Below the pieces are notes generated by a model that was not told the DNA's origin, made no database searches, and was given only the letters and a program-made list of their open reading frames with translations. Position numbers and translations under genes: made by a program. Source: Calliopum simillimum (lineage: Eukaryota; Arthropoda; Insecta; Diptera; Lauxaniidae). Taken from it: 64,000 nt of DNA. Below, piece by piece: positions 12,013 through 22,704 of this stretch. Numbering within the stretch: the stretch's first letter is position 1; the number at the start of each line of letters is the position of its first letter. The DNA is taken from assembly GCA_951812925.1 (NCBI GenBank), contig OX638368.1, forward strand, positions 26,351,187 through 26,415,186. The letters run 5' to 3'.

Positions 12013-12869
12013 CACACACAATAATATTTATTATCTGTTCATGATAAACCGTAAAAAAGGTTCCTTATTTTTAATAGAACGATGAATCGTCGCCGCGTTG
12101 GTAAACACGACATTTATTGACAATATGTACGAAAGTAATAAGTTTACGTGAAAATATAATATATGACGAAATCTTTACGAGTTTATTCAAAAATTCAACA
12201 CACTCACAATTTCTTGTGTTTTTAAGTTGTTAACCAGCGAGGATATAGAACACGTCTGGCTTACAATTAAAAAAGAAAAAAATATTTTTAAAATACTAAA
12301 TTCGTAACCAAGACTTGCTCGAAAGTTGATGACGAACATATTACGTGATGTCGTCTTTCTACCTGCTGCAGATCGTGTACATATGTTTTTACATTCCTAA
12401 GGCTTATTCTTTTGTATCTATTTGAAGAGAACAATTTCACAAGTTAATGAAAGCATGCCTTTTTTATTTTGGTTTGGATGTTGAAAAAGATTAAAACAAT
12501 TTTTGATTTGATTAATTCCAGCCAATCGCTAGCCGATCGTCCAACAAAATAAAACTTGTTGCTTGATCTTAAAAGTTTCATCACATGAACAAAAAATGGA
12601 AAGAAGGTGACTCAAGTTATAGATGGTTGTGAAAGTTAAGGTTACAATACTTTTATTTCCTACATAAATGCAACCTTTTTTTTATAAAAGCATTTTACAA
12701 CAAAATTTTATATGGATGCTAGTTATTTTTTTCTATTGGGAATAAAAAGTGTGTTGTTTCAGAAGATTGATGATTTTAAGTTGGAATAAAACACACAAGC
12801 ATTATACGAATGAACCATTTTTTTTATTTGGGTCATTTCATTGAGATATTTGACTCAAGAACAGTGATT
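12013..12869. other. Intergenic DNA without recognised features
   Basis: AT-rich and non-coding. I see no domain-bearing frame and no clear repeat boundary here. Confidence 0.35.
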
Positions 12870-13320
12870 CTCAACCGTTTTTGCTCGCACCCCCCTTTTC
12901 AAGTTTTTCACAAGCTCGCGCCCTACTTCAAAAAAGTAAAAATAAGTTTCACTATTTTTCACATAAAAATTTACTTTTTACAGGATTTCCACTCCAATTT
13001 AAACCTATCCACACCAAATTGGTATTTTTTTCAATTCAATTTAAACTTTTTCCAAATCGAATAAACTTTTTTCAAAGCAAAATAAACTTTTTTCAAATCA
13101 AAATAAACTTTTTAATTACAATAGACCAGTCAAATTAGATAATGGCTGTACATATATTTGAGTCTTACACTAATTTCAAACTTCATAAAACCTGTACCAA
13201 TCGGTAGAGAATTTTGCCCTGAACAACATATCAAAGTGGGTCCTCCCAATTTTTTTTGGGAAATTATAAAAATTGTTTAGTAATTTAGTAATATTTGATT
13301 ATTTTAAACCTATATATGTC
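12870..13320. repeat. Left arm of a composite inverted-repeat element
   Basis: This arm is C/T-rich (TCGCACCCCCCTTTTC, then repeated AAATAAACTTTTTTCAAA words). It is complementary to two blocks on the right: 14870-15300, and about 16347-16500. For example CATAAAACCTGTACCAATCG here faces CGATTGGTATAGGTTTTATG at 14943. Similarity is imperfect, so the structure is old. Confidence 0.65.
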
Positions 13321-13729
13321 CTCGACCTATTTACAAAATATTTTTAATATATAGTCTGGTTAACGAGCTAGAGGACTTTAAAAATTTGACTAATCGACTG
13401 GAATGCGTTACTTTGAATCAAATTTTTAAAACTCTCTACCTAGTAAACTAGACTTTATGCTGTAAAAATATTTTGTATCTGGAACGAGAACATATTGTAT
13501 GTATGGAGCACGACTTTGAATTATACACCATTAGAAATGTATTTGTGTGTAAATGTGCACAAAGTTAAAATTATTTTAATATTTTGCCATTAAGACAGGT
13601 AAAATCAAATACATACAGGGTGCTCCATCTTTTATGTCGGTATGTAAACGCTGAATAACTTTCACATTTACCAACCGATTGATTGCATCAGATATGTTTT
13701 GGAAACGTCAATTCAGTACAATTTTTGCC

Positions 13730-13863
13730 ATGGATCGCTTCACACCGAAACAACGCGCTGAAATAGTGACACTTTACATCGAAAACAGTCGTTCCATTGT
13801 GTTAACTCAACGTGCATATCGGAAAAAATATCGCGTGCCAATTTCAACCTCTCTGGCAGCGTT
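13730..13863 (+). pseudogene. DD41D transposase N-terminal remnant
   Basis: Begins MDRFTPKQRAEIVTLYIENS and continues through the first helix-turn-helix region to about ISTSLAALI, where the deletion junction lies. The remainder of the DNA-binding domain and the first catalytic Asp are missing. Confidence 0.75.
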
Positions 13864-14430
13864 AATAAGCAAAATTGCCGCATTTGGGGAACGGAGAATC
13901 CACACGAGATACATAAAACGCCATTGCTTGACCGGAAAATAACTGTTTGGGCCGGGATTTGCGCAAAAACCATCATTGGGCCATATTTTTTTAAAGAAAA
14001 CGAAACTGTCGATGGAAATCGATATCGGTGGATGTTGGCTCATTATGTCTGCCCGCAAATGCGTGAGAAAGGTCTAGATGGTTACTGGTTTCAACAAGAC
14101 TGTGCACCATGCCACACTGCAAACGCAACAATTGCATTTCTGCAACGAAAATTCCCGGGACGTCTGGTGTCAAAAAGAGGCGACATTGACTGGCCACCCA
14201 GATCACCTGATCTAACCTCCCCGGACTTCTTTTTGTGGGGTTATCTGAAAAGCAAGGTTTACGCCAACCAGCCTCAAATTATTGACGAGCTCAAGGCAAA
14301 CATTCGTGCTGAAATCGACGCTATAACACCTGAGATGCTCGGAAAGGTAATGGCAAACGCAGAAAAAGGGAGTCATTTTGTAATTGCTAATAAAGGTGGC
14401 CACTTAATTGATATTGTTTTCAAAAACTAG
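13864..14430 (+). pseudogene. DD41D transposase catalytic C-terminal remnant
   Basis: Reads NKQNCRIWG, then LDRKITVWAGI, FQQDCAPCH, DWPPRSPDL and FFLWGYLKSKVYA, and ends at the stop at 14430. The spacing between the second and third catalytic Asp is 41 residues. The frame is intact to its end, but it is out of frame with the N-terminal remnant and lacks the first catalytic Asp. Confidence 0.85.
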
Positions 14431-14547
14431 TCCAAAAAAATTGTAAAGAACCAAACTGAATAAAAATACATCACTTATAGAAATCGGTTGTTTTTTCTCA
14501 AAGTTATTCAATGTTTACATACCGACATAAAAGATGGAGCACCCTGT

Positions 14548-15380
14548 ATTTTTCAATATTAGCAACGGCGAAATACGCGGTCACACAGAGCTGAAAAGAG
14601 GATACAGCACAAAGAGAAAGACAAAAAGCTGACTAACACTGACTTCATGTTTTTTGATTTCTTTTTGTTTCACATTTGTCATTGAACCAGGGATGATAAA
14701 TAAGCTTTTATATTTTATACCAAATAGCAAAAAAAGTACATACTAAAACTGTCCAAAAAGTACCAAAATTATTAAATAAATTTGTGGTAAAATTTTGACC
14801 ATTGGACCATTGGGCGATTCTAGTATTACTAAAATCGGAAAAATCAAACATCATACTTCATGGGAAATACTCCAACATACATAATTTCCCGGAAAAATTT
14901 TAATGACCCATATTGATATGTTGTTCAGGGCAATATTTTTTATCGATTGGTATAGGTTTTATGAACTTTGAAATTAGTGAAAGATTCAAATCTAATTTGA
15001 CTGGTCTACAAATTAAATTAAACCCCCATTTTTCCAAATCAAATTAAACTTTGCAAAAAACACGCTTAAAATTATATATATCTGCGCCTACAAGAGCTAT
15101 CGTTACCAAACTTGGTACATTAGTTTAACATGTCGATTTAACACAAGAATACATTAAAAGAGGAAAGGTTAAATTGATTTGGAAAAACTTAAATTGATTA
15201 GAACAAAGTTTAAATTGATTTGGAAAACGACAGGTTAATTTGATTTGGAAAAAGTTTCAATTGAAGAAAAAAAAAATCAACTTGGTGTGGAAAAGGTTTA
15301 AATTGCAGTGGAAAATGTTACAAAAATGAGATCATTGGATTATTGTAAAATCCAGTTTACCAGCCATGTTAAATTGATTA
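14548..15380. repeat. Host repeat flanking the DD41D insertion plus part of the right arm
   Basis: 14548-14650 continues, on the other side of the transposon, a repeat whose uninterrupted reverse-complement copy is at about 25340-25565. From 14870 to 15300 the sequence is the reverse complement of 13000-13280, with repeated TTTGGAAAA..AAATTGATT words. Confidence 0.6.
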
Positions 15381-16346
15381 GCCCAGGAAAATAAGACGAA
15401 AAAAGAGCTGCTGTGCGAAATAATTCCAAGTGAATTTTTTCACCGGAATTGTCTTTATTAAAGCACGATGAATAATGTGTAACAAGTCCATTGAATTCCA
15501 TTGTGCGCATAAAGTTATTCAGGCTCAAAGGTAGCTAAAATCAGTTTTTTGCAAATATCTCGCTAACGCAAACATTTACAGAAAAATTTTTCGCCACAAT
15601 TCTGTAACACAGGAAATTTCCTATCTACAGATGTAAAAAATGTTTTCGTGTAGCTTATAGTTTAGGAGAGAGATAACTCAATTTAAAAAGTTGTGCAGAG
15701 TTTTTATATCGTCAGGTTAAAACTACAACGAGACATCTACATTTTTTGATGTTTTGACTTAATTACACAGAATCATGAAGAAACAACGGCTCTACTCCTC
15801 AGTCTAGTTGGCTTTTTGAAATGTTGTCTCTATCCAATTATATTCAAAAAGTAAGAAGCAGGAAACTTCAAAATTTCATACAAAAAACTAATTTCAAAAA
15901 ACTTAAAAAAGAGTTTTTCTCAAAACAATGAAAATGTAGATGCTTAGTTGTAGTTTTAACCCGACGATATGTAAATGCTACGTATAAGTTCATATTAAAA
16001 TATTTTACTTCTAAAATTGCGAATACTCTTTAACGAGGAGTCGTACAAAAAAGTTAAAAAACCATTCAAAAAATAATTGAATTCTGTAAACACCGTATTA
16101 ATTTTTTTTTGGAGCCGTTCATAGTCTAAAAGATATTCTTCAAAAACCGTTATGTAAATGTTTGCGTTAGCGAAATATTTGCAAAAAAACTGATTTTAGC
16201 GACCTTTGAGCCTGAATAACTTTTTATGCGCACAATGGACTTCAATGGACTTTTTACACATTATTCATTATGCTTTAATAAAGACAATTCCGGCGAAACA
16301 AATTCACTTGGAATTTTTTCGCAGAAATATTCTTATTTTCCAGGGC
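15381..16346. mobile_element. 966-bp foldback/MITE with long terminal inverted repeats
   Basis: The ends are GCCCAGGAAAATAAGA and its near complement TCTTATTTTCCAGGGC, flanked by TA on both sides (15379-15380 and 16347-16348). The arms extend about 400 bp inward: GAGCCTGAATAACTTTTTAT faces ATAAAGTTATTCAGGCTC, and GGTTAAAACTACAAC faces GTTGTAGTTTTAACC. There is no coding capacity. The TA duplication suggests mobilisation by a Tc1/mariner-type transposase. It interrupts the right arm of the larger inverted repeat. Confidence 0.78.
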
Positions 16347-16510
16347 TATGATTTGGAAAAAGGTTAACTTCATTGGAAAATGTTTATATTGAATAGAAAA
16401 AATATCATTTTGGTGTGTGTGGAAAAGGTTAAAATTCTGCAAGAAGTAAATTTTTTTTTTTTTTTTTTGCTTTTTTGAAGGGGAGCCCGAGCTTGTGAAG
16501 AAATTTTGGT
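16347..16510. repeat. Distal part of the composite right arm
   Basis: Sequence complementary to 12880-13000 (for example GGGAGCCCGAGCTTGTGAAG against CTTTTCAAG...TTCACAAGCTCGCGCCC), resuming after the nested foldback. Confidence 0.6.
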
Positions 16511-17583
16511 GTGGAAAAGAAAACCCGTATCAATTCAATAAAAGTTTTAAAAATACTTAACGACCCTTCCGATTTATTTCTTTTTAGAGATTAAGAACTT
16601 GCAATAGTCGTTTGCTTAATTAGATGCCAACATTTCTTGACTGTCCAAAGTGTCCGAGAAAACAGTTGCCAACTGAAGCGCAATTTTCTTTACAGTAGAA
16701 AATGATAAAAACTCATGACTTCCACAAAGTAAAAAAGTAATTTTTTAAAAAAACCGATTATTTTGTTATTTTTATTTCGTATTTCTCAAAATTGTGTCAT
16801 GACGAGAGCTTTTACTTACAGTTTCGTAATCTATGGGCAAAAAAATATAAAATTCCAAAGCCTCTTCTTTAGAGATAAGAAGAAAGGTAAATTTTATTGA
16901 TCAGTGCGAATTATCGTGGGCTGAGTATTGTTTTGGCGTAAACAAGTTTTTTTGAACTGGGAATGCAACTTTATGCGAACGTTCTTTTTAAATTTTTTTA
17001 CACATTTTGCCCTATCTTTATCTAGTTCTGAGTTATTCAGTATTATTTTGCCAAGGCAAAAAACTTAAAAGTGCGATACTACATATAAACGCCAAAACAC
17101 GTTTTTTTAAATTGACGAATCAACTTTATGCTGCCGAGTACGCTTTTTTATTCATTTGAACCTATCTCCAGTATTATTTTGTCTAGTTGTAAACTTAAAA
17201 ATGCGATTTCCCAAAAATGACAAGTCTCAAAACAGAGCACCATTAAGATAAGCCAAACAACAAAAGAATATTAAATTTTTTAAATAAGGTTCACTAAAAA
17301 ACTAATTTTATATCACTTGAACACCTTTGCTTCAAACTCGCTTAATTTAATTGATATCTTTTCTTTCTCCGAAATAACGTGAATTTAAATTTTATTACAC
17401 GAAAAGTTCCATTTTGGTCAGAGTAACTCATTTTCCTTAACCCGATTGCCATTCAAATAAATATAAGAAGAATTATCACTTTATACATAATTTTATATTT
17501 AAAATTAATTATTTTCCTTAAGAAAGTCAACTATTTTCATAACTGATTTAAAATAATAAATGGAACGAGATTACCATACTCGT
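16511..17583. repeat. Intergenic DNA with an imperfect tandem duplication
   Basis: About 16950-17085 and 17100-17210 share an order of words (GAAT/GCAACTTTATGC ... AGTATTATTTTG ... AAACTTAAAAATGCGAT), suggesting an old tandem duplication of roughly 130-150 bp. The rest shows nothing recognisable. Confidence 0.4.
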
Positions 17584-17594
17584 ATGTACAGCGA

Positions 17595-18705
17595 ACAATC
17601 ATGCGAGTGGCGTGCTGCACTTCAACTTGTCTTCGTTGACTATAGCACTGCCTTTGACAGTGTCTCCCGAGAAAACATCTGGGCGTCACTGCAACGAAGA
17701 GGTATTGCCGCAAAGGCCATAAACTTAGTACGTGCACAATATGAAGGCTTTAAATGCAGTGTGTTACACAACGGGTTGTTGTCACCGACATTCACCACTA
17801 ATTCAGGCGTACGGCAGGGGTGTTTACTATCACCATCACTCTTCCTTATCGTTCTTGATGATATCCTAGATAAAGCTCTTAATAAGGCCAAAAGGGGTAT
17901 TCAATGGAACTTTACCGAACATCTGGAAGATCTCGACTACGCTGACGACATCTGCCTCTTATCGTCCAAACATTCAGATATGCAAAGCAAAATTGAAGAC
18001 CTTGTCTTGGAATCACAAAAGGCCGGCCTAAAAATCAACGTATCCAAGACTAAAAGCATGAAGCTAAACGCAAGCAATGACATGACGTTTAAAGCTGGCA
18101 GTGATGACATCGGAAACGTCGATAGCTTCACGTATCTAGGCAGCATTATCTCCATGGATGGTGGAGCAAAAGAGGATATCAACTCAAGAATAGCAAAAGC
18201 AAAAGGCGCGTTTGCTCAACTGAACAAAATATGGTCTTCATCCGTTATATCCACCAAAACGAGAGTGCGCATTTTTGATTCGAATGTGAAATCGGTTTTG
18301 TTATATGGGTGCGAAACATGGCTTGTTACTGAACAACTAACAAACAAGCTGCAAGTATTCGTCAACAAATGCTTAAGGCGTATATTAAAGGTTTGGTGGC
18401 CTCGCACTATATCAAATGCCGAGCTACATCAAAAATGCAAACAGAAGGCTATAGCAAACGAGATCAAGCTGCGCAAATGGGGATGGATTGGTCACACTCT
18501 CCGGAAACCACACAGCGAAGTTTGTCGCCAGGCCCTTGAGTGGAATCCACAAGGCAGTAGAGGACGTGGTAGACCCAAAACCAACTGGAAAAGGTCGTTG
18601 GAAAAGGAAATCCTAGAATCGGGAAAATCGTGGCAAGAGATCAAAGTCATCGCAAGGGATCGTGACAAATGGAGAGATTTCATATTGGCCCTATGCTCCT
18701 CCTAG
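17595..18705 (+). pseudogene. Reverse transcriptase fragment, RTE copy B
   Basis: Open RT coding segment with FVDYSTAFDSV, GVRQGCLLSP, YADD, YLGSIISMDGG and the WIGHTLRK/GRGRPKTNW tail. It is a 5'-truncated piece without endonuclease. The preceding ATG at 17560 lies in flanking DNA and is not the native start. Confidence 0.88.
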
Positions 18706-18734
18706 GAGTTAAAGGAGAATACATACATACATAC
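17595..18734 (+). mobile_element. RTE-like non-LTR retrotransposon copy B (5'-truncated)
   Basis: This plus-strand copy of the element at 10921-11994 is about 65 bp longer at its 5' end, so it includes the RT motif FVDYSTAFDSV. It ends with GAGAATACATACATACATAC, the same microsatellite tail. The 11-mer ATGTACAGCGA occurs at 17584-17594 and again at 18735-18745, a probable target-site duplication. The frame is open through YADD to LCSS at 18705. Confidence 0.88.
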
Positions 18735-18745
18735 ATGTACAGCGA

Positions 18746-19041
18746 CAGACAGATTTTTTAATTTGTCTGTCTATAGATAACAAACGTGCACCATTAAAGC
18801 TTGGTAAAGTTTATTAAGGGGTCTTCCTATTGAACAACATTTGCAAAATAGTTCTTTTTTTTTTTTCGATAAAGTTTCTTTATAATGTGGTTAAAATCAA
18901 GGTTTTTATAGACCTCAATAAAAATTTTAAATTAAAAAATCCCACATTAAAAATAAGATGCCATCAAGCTATGGTTTTTTTTTTTTTTTTGACACAAAAA
19001 TGTACACTAAAAAATAAGTATGTACAAAACTCAAAATTTTG
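18746..19041. other. Short intergenic stretch, nothing recognised
   Basis: AT-rich with T homopolymers and no gene signal. Confidence 0.35.
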
Positions 19042-19965
19042 GGTGAGACATTCACCTACCTTTTAAGATGCTGCTTTTTACAAAATCTGATCCACAAAAA
19101 TAGAGGAAGGGGCAGAATCTCTTGAATTTTGAAAAAACCCCTTTTTTTCTCTAAAAATGTTAGTCGCTGGAATGATATATGAACGAATTTATATGCATTC
19201 AATCTAATTATGTAAGATGAAATCAATTCAAAGTTAAAATAGCCGGTGCCGCGCCCGAAAAATAAATTCGTCATATCTCGTTAACTATTAGAAGCAGTTA
19301 AATAAGGTGTAGTAAGTTTGTAATAGCCACGGAGAGAAATTACTTCCACTGGAAAAGTGGGCGGTGCCACTCCCCACATATATAAAACTCATTATATTTC
19401 CGAAACTAATTGAACCATATGGATGAGATTCGGTATATATGTATATAAAGAGCATTGAGTCAAATCACATCTGCTGAAAAAAAAGTCGGTGCCACACCCC
19501 AAATTCAACATGTCCTTATTAGTTGCCACCATGTTCTATTGGTAACAAGTTTATTCATGCAACTCTAACTGCGGGCGTGGCACCACGTATTTTTTAGCAG
19601 ATGTTATTTGTCTCGATGCAGTTTGTAAATACCGAATCTCATCCATATGGCTAAATAGTTTCGGAGAAGTGAAGTGCTTCATATTTGTGTTGCGTGTCAG
19701 TGCCTATAACAAACTTACCACATCTTATCTATCTGTGTCCAATTTGTTTTTAGGGCGTGGTACTGCCCATATTCACTTTGAGTTGATTTCGTCTTACTTA
19801 CTTGAGTGCATTAAAATTTGTTCATATATCATTCCTGCGTTTAATACGACTAACATTTTTAGACAAAAAAAAATTCAAAATTCAGAGAGTTCGACCAGTG
19901 ACACTATTTTTTTGGATCAGATTTTGTAAAAAGCGGCATTTTAAAAGATAGGCGAATGTCTCACC
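19042..19965. mobile_element. Foldback element with ~470-bp and ~420-bp arms
   Basis: The ends are GGTGAGACATTC and GAATGTCTCACC. The arms stay complementary almost to the centre: GCTTTTTACAAAATCTGATCC faces GGATCAGATTTTGTAAAAAGC, and CATATGGATGAGATTCGGTA faces TACCGAATCTCATCCATATG. Both arms contain the GGCGGTGCCACxCC motif common in fly dispersed repeats. No protein is encoded. Confidence 0.78.
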
Positions 19966-20218
19966 ATTAATTAAGCATTAGATTTTTTGAAAAAAAAAAC
20001 TGTGTCCTTATCATGAATTTTTTAACGTACACTTTTTTGTCAACAAAACCCGAGTTTTCGATCAATCTATATAAATCTGTTTTCGTTTTGGTTTTAAAAC
20101 CTTTTTTCCTAGGGTATGGCATCTGGAAGGGACCTTTACGACTCTTATCTTCAAATGCATTTGAAACAGATAGTTTTTTGCTCAGGAAGCCGGTTCAGTC
20201 GCTAGATTAGAGTCTTAC
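19966..20218. other. Intergenic DNA between foldback and candidate exon
   Basis: No feature could be assigned. An open frame at 20013-20210 has no recognisable domain. Confidence 0.3.
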
Positions 20219-20312
20219 CTTCAACTTTTTTTATTTCACTATCTCTCATAGGAATTTGAGCTACAATAGCACCTGTTTGTATTTCAAAAATGAAAGTGCC
20301 TCGTGGCATCAT
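20219..20312 (-). other. Candidate isolated exon of unknown gene
   Basis: On the minus strand two adjacent ATGs are followed by a non-repetitive, protein-like stretch (MMPRGTFIFEIQTG, then AIVAQIPMRDSEIKK). It ends in a consensus donor (GAAG|GTAAGA) at 20219/20218. A pyrimidine-rich stretch ending TTTTTCAAG precedes the ATGs, so it could be either a first or an internal exon. I do not recognise the protein. No matching coding exon was found between here and Atg17. Spliced to the 8260 leader exon of Atg17 it would reach a stop after about 25 codons, so it could also be an upstream reading frame in a leader exon. Confidence 0.3.
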
Positions 20313-20990
20313 CTTGAAAAATAGAAAACGAAATAAAAACTTTAAAATACACAAATTCCTAAAAATACTGCCATCTTCATTAGGGACACCCCTTAAACAA
20401 CAAAACATAGTTCTACGAGTGGAACGTCTACGGTATGGTACACGCGTAAAGTAAACATATACCCGTATCGTACGGGTACAAAATAAAACAATAATACATA
20501 ACTCTATTGATTAACTTAAACAGACATAACACCGGCGAGACTATGTGACAGCATGCTATAAAATTAAAATTACGTTTTAAATAAATGTAAATACGTACTA
20601 AAAATAGCAACAAATAAGACTATATATATATAAAAAAAAAACAAACAGTTGCAATAACACGAGCTAGTGATAACGAAATTCAAAAACACAAAAAAAAATC
20701 ATATCCATTCAACCAACTACTGACCAAAACAACAACAACGGCAACAAAATGTAGAGCAAAGTTTTGCAAAAATTCATTGACCTTGTATAATAAACAAAAT
20801 TTGATCGCAAACAATGAAAACAAAACCTTATATTATAATTAAGATTTCAGATTATACAGGGTGTTTTACTAAAATAAATTCATTAAAAAGTTTTCAAAAC
20901 AAATTAATTAACGTGGTGATTAATTTACTATTCATTATAATTTTCTGATCTGATAATCTCATTTAATACATTAGGTGCAAGCTATCCAAA
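20313..20990. other. Intergenic DNA, nothing recognised
   Basis: AT-rich, with A-rich homopolymer runs near 20630-20700. No genes or clear repeats. Confidence 0.3.
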
Positions 20991-20997
20991 CGGGGCA

Positions 20998-21155
20998 TTT
21001 CCTTCATAGCTGTTTTTGACGACAGTTTATCTGTGCTTGTATAAGCACATTCTGAGAAACGTATGTATGGGAAAGCAACAAAAAATGTGCTTAATTTAAT
21101 ACAGATGATTAAGTGCGCGTAGGACAAGCACAGATAAACTGTCGTCAACAGCAGA
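20998..21155. repeat. Short inverted repeat
   Basis: GACGACAGTTTATCTGTGCTTGT near 21008 is matched by ACAAGCACAGATAAACTGTCGTC near 21124-21146. The arms are about 25 bp around a loop of about 95 bp. Confidence 0.7.
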
Positions 21156-21235
21156 GCTAATACAAAAACTAAATACATATAATTATAAACTATTAAATTG
21201 GTTCAAAAATTCTAAACACTCATTTATCATCAATG

Positions 21236-21240
21236 ACAAA
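21236..21240. repeat. BEL element target-site duplication, left
   Basis: ACAAA immediately before the 5' LTR. It matches ACAAA at 25318-25322; 5 bp is the usual length for BEL/Pao integration. Confidence 0.8.
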
Positions 21241-21680
21241 TGTTTACGTCCAACGTAAACAGTGTGCATCCTGCATATCTGTCATCTTTTGTGACCCGCC
21301 GCACAGCGCTGCTGTCGTTTACTCGTTGTGTGAACAACGAGTAAAAATGACATTCGCCATTCACATAGAATTAGCAAGTCAGCGAACCCATCATAATTTA
21401 AACTCAACCTAAAACTCAACAAGGAAAACATAAAATCTCAACACAAAAATCAACCTAAAGTTTCACGTACAACACAAGGAACATCTGTAGACAATACACA
21501 ACGTTGAACCAACAGTGAACATCAAAAACGAACCACAGATTTCACAAAAGACCAAATAACACAGCGGTGGACAATTTACTCTACATCGTTGGACGATTTG
21601 GACGAAGCCCAACTCTTTGGAACACCCCATAACAATTGTATTATTTTTGTGTCCGCTCATTTTTACCCTGCACCCGTACA
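21241..21680 (+). repeat. 5' LTR of BEL element
   Basis: Begins TGTTTACGTCC and ends CACCCGTACA (TG..CA ends). The first 200 bp or so are nearly identical to the 3' LTR; the middle differs strongly. It is 440 bp long against 529 bp for the 3' LTR. It contains two perfect hairpins near its start. Confidence 0.88.
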
Positions 21681-22704
21681 TTTTGGTCCAGGCGAGCCGT
21701 CGAGTTCATCAGCAGCACGGACGGACACAGACCCAGCAGCATCAACACAACAACTCGAGAAAAAAAACAGCACCCAAAAGGAAAATTTGTGAGTTTTGAC
21801 ATCAAAAAGTGAATTTGTTCATCAAAATTGACTGTGCAAAAAGCATAATTCATCTTTTTGTGCAGACATTTTGAGACCCTGTATTTAAAGAATCATTTTC
21901 GGGTTGTATTCGTACCGAAAATCGTTTCTTTAAACCCACCCAAACCCCTACAAAAATTCGATTTAAATAGTTAGTATTTTATTGAAATTTTATTTGATTC
22001 AAAGCAGTCATTTAACCAAAGTGAAATCAAACACTTGTGCGTACAATTTTACATAAGTACATAACGTACATGGTGGTGGTTATTTGCTTTAATTGCTGCT
22101 TCTACTCTTGCTGTTGTTTTTTTTTTCTTCCCTTTAAAAATACATACAGACGTACATCAAATAGTGTACTCAAATAGTGTTGCCAGATTGGTGCAAAAAA
22201 CCCCTGAAAATTTTTTGTCCGATTTTTGCCAAATTTTTACCCAAATTTTGGAAAGTGATAAAAAATTTTGAAATTTGTTAACCCTTTGTAGCCATTTGGT
22301 GCTAAGTTGACCCATTTCGATTTTAAAGTGTTTTTAACCGCTTTTGACCCAATATTTACTGTTTTTTGGGAAATTTCGTAGATTTACGACTTTTCAGATT
22401 CGCTTGACCCCTACTGTTGAAAAATTTTGTTTTGAAAATTTTTTTTAACCCATTGTGACCCAACTACAAATAAAAATTATTGAATTTTTTTATTCTTTAC
22501 CAATTTTGGTTAGAATCTTCAGTAAATCAATGCAAGTTCGTGAAATTTTTCCACTTAACCTATTTTCAATTAACCCGTTGTGAACAAATTCTTCATATTC
22601 GTTGAATTTCGTGGAAATTTTTTAGATTTCAGTTCTCTTTGCTTTTTATTGAAACCCAAGCAATTTTTTGTTGAATTCTTCAAGTGATTAAACCACTTTT
22701 TAAT

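Larger units (their letters stand above)
13616..14546 (+). mobile_element. DD41D ('rosa'-type) mariner-like transposon with internal deletion
   Basis: A 931-bp element flanked by TA (13614-13615 and 14547-14548). Its terminal inverted repeats match perfectly for about 34 bp (CAGGGTGCTCCATCTTTTAT...) and imperfectly for 30 more. The encoded transposase keeps the N-terminus (MDRFTPKQRAEIVTLY, start at 13730) and the C-terminal catalytic half. The N-terminal frame then joins NKQNCRIWGTENPH out of frame near 13864. The internal deletion removes the first catalytic Asp region. The second Asp (FQQDCAPCH) and third Asp (SPDLTSPDFFLWG) are 41 residues apart, giving DD41D. It is non-autonomous but looks mobilisable, given its intact ends. 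Confidence 0.92.

Noticed and set aside
17560..17594. ATG at 17560 as the start of a complete RT gene
   Set aside because: It lies in flanking DNA outside the target-site duplication; the element is 5'-truncated.
20855..20880. ACAGGGTGTTTTAC as a second DD41D end
   Set aside because: Only the first 8 bases match the DD41D terminus and no partner end is present.
22684..22704. GTG start seven codons upstream of the BEL gag ATG
   Set aside because: Non-ATG start; the ATG at 22705 begins the natural MEDYYNYARD N-terminus.
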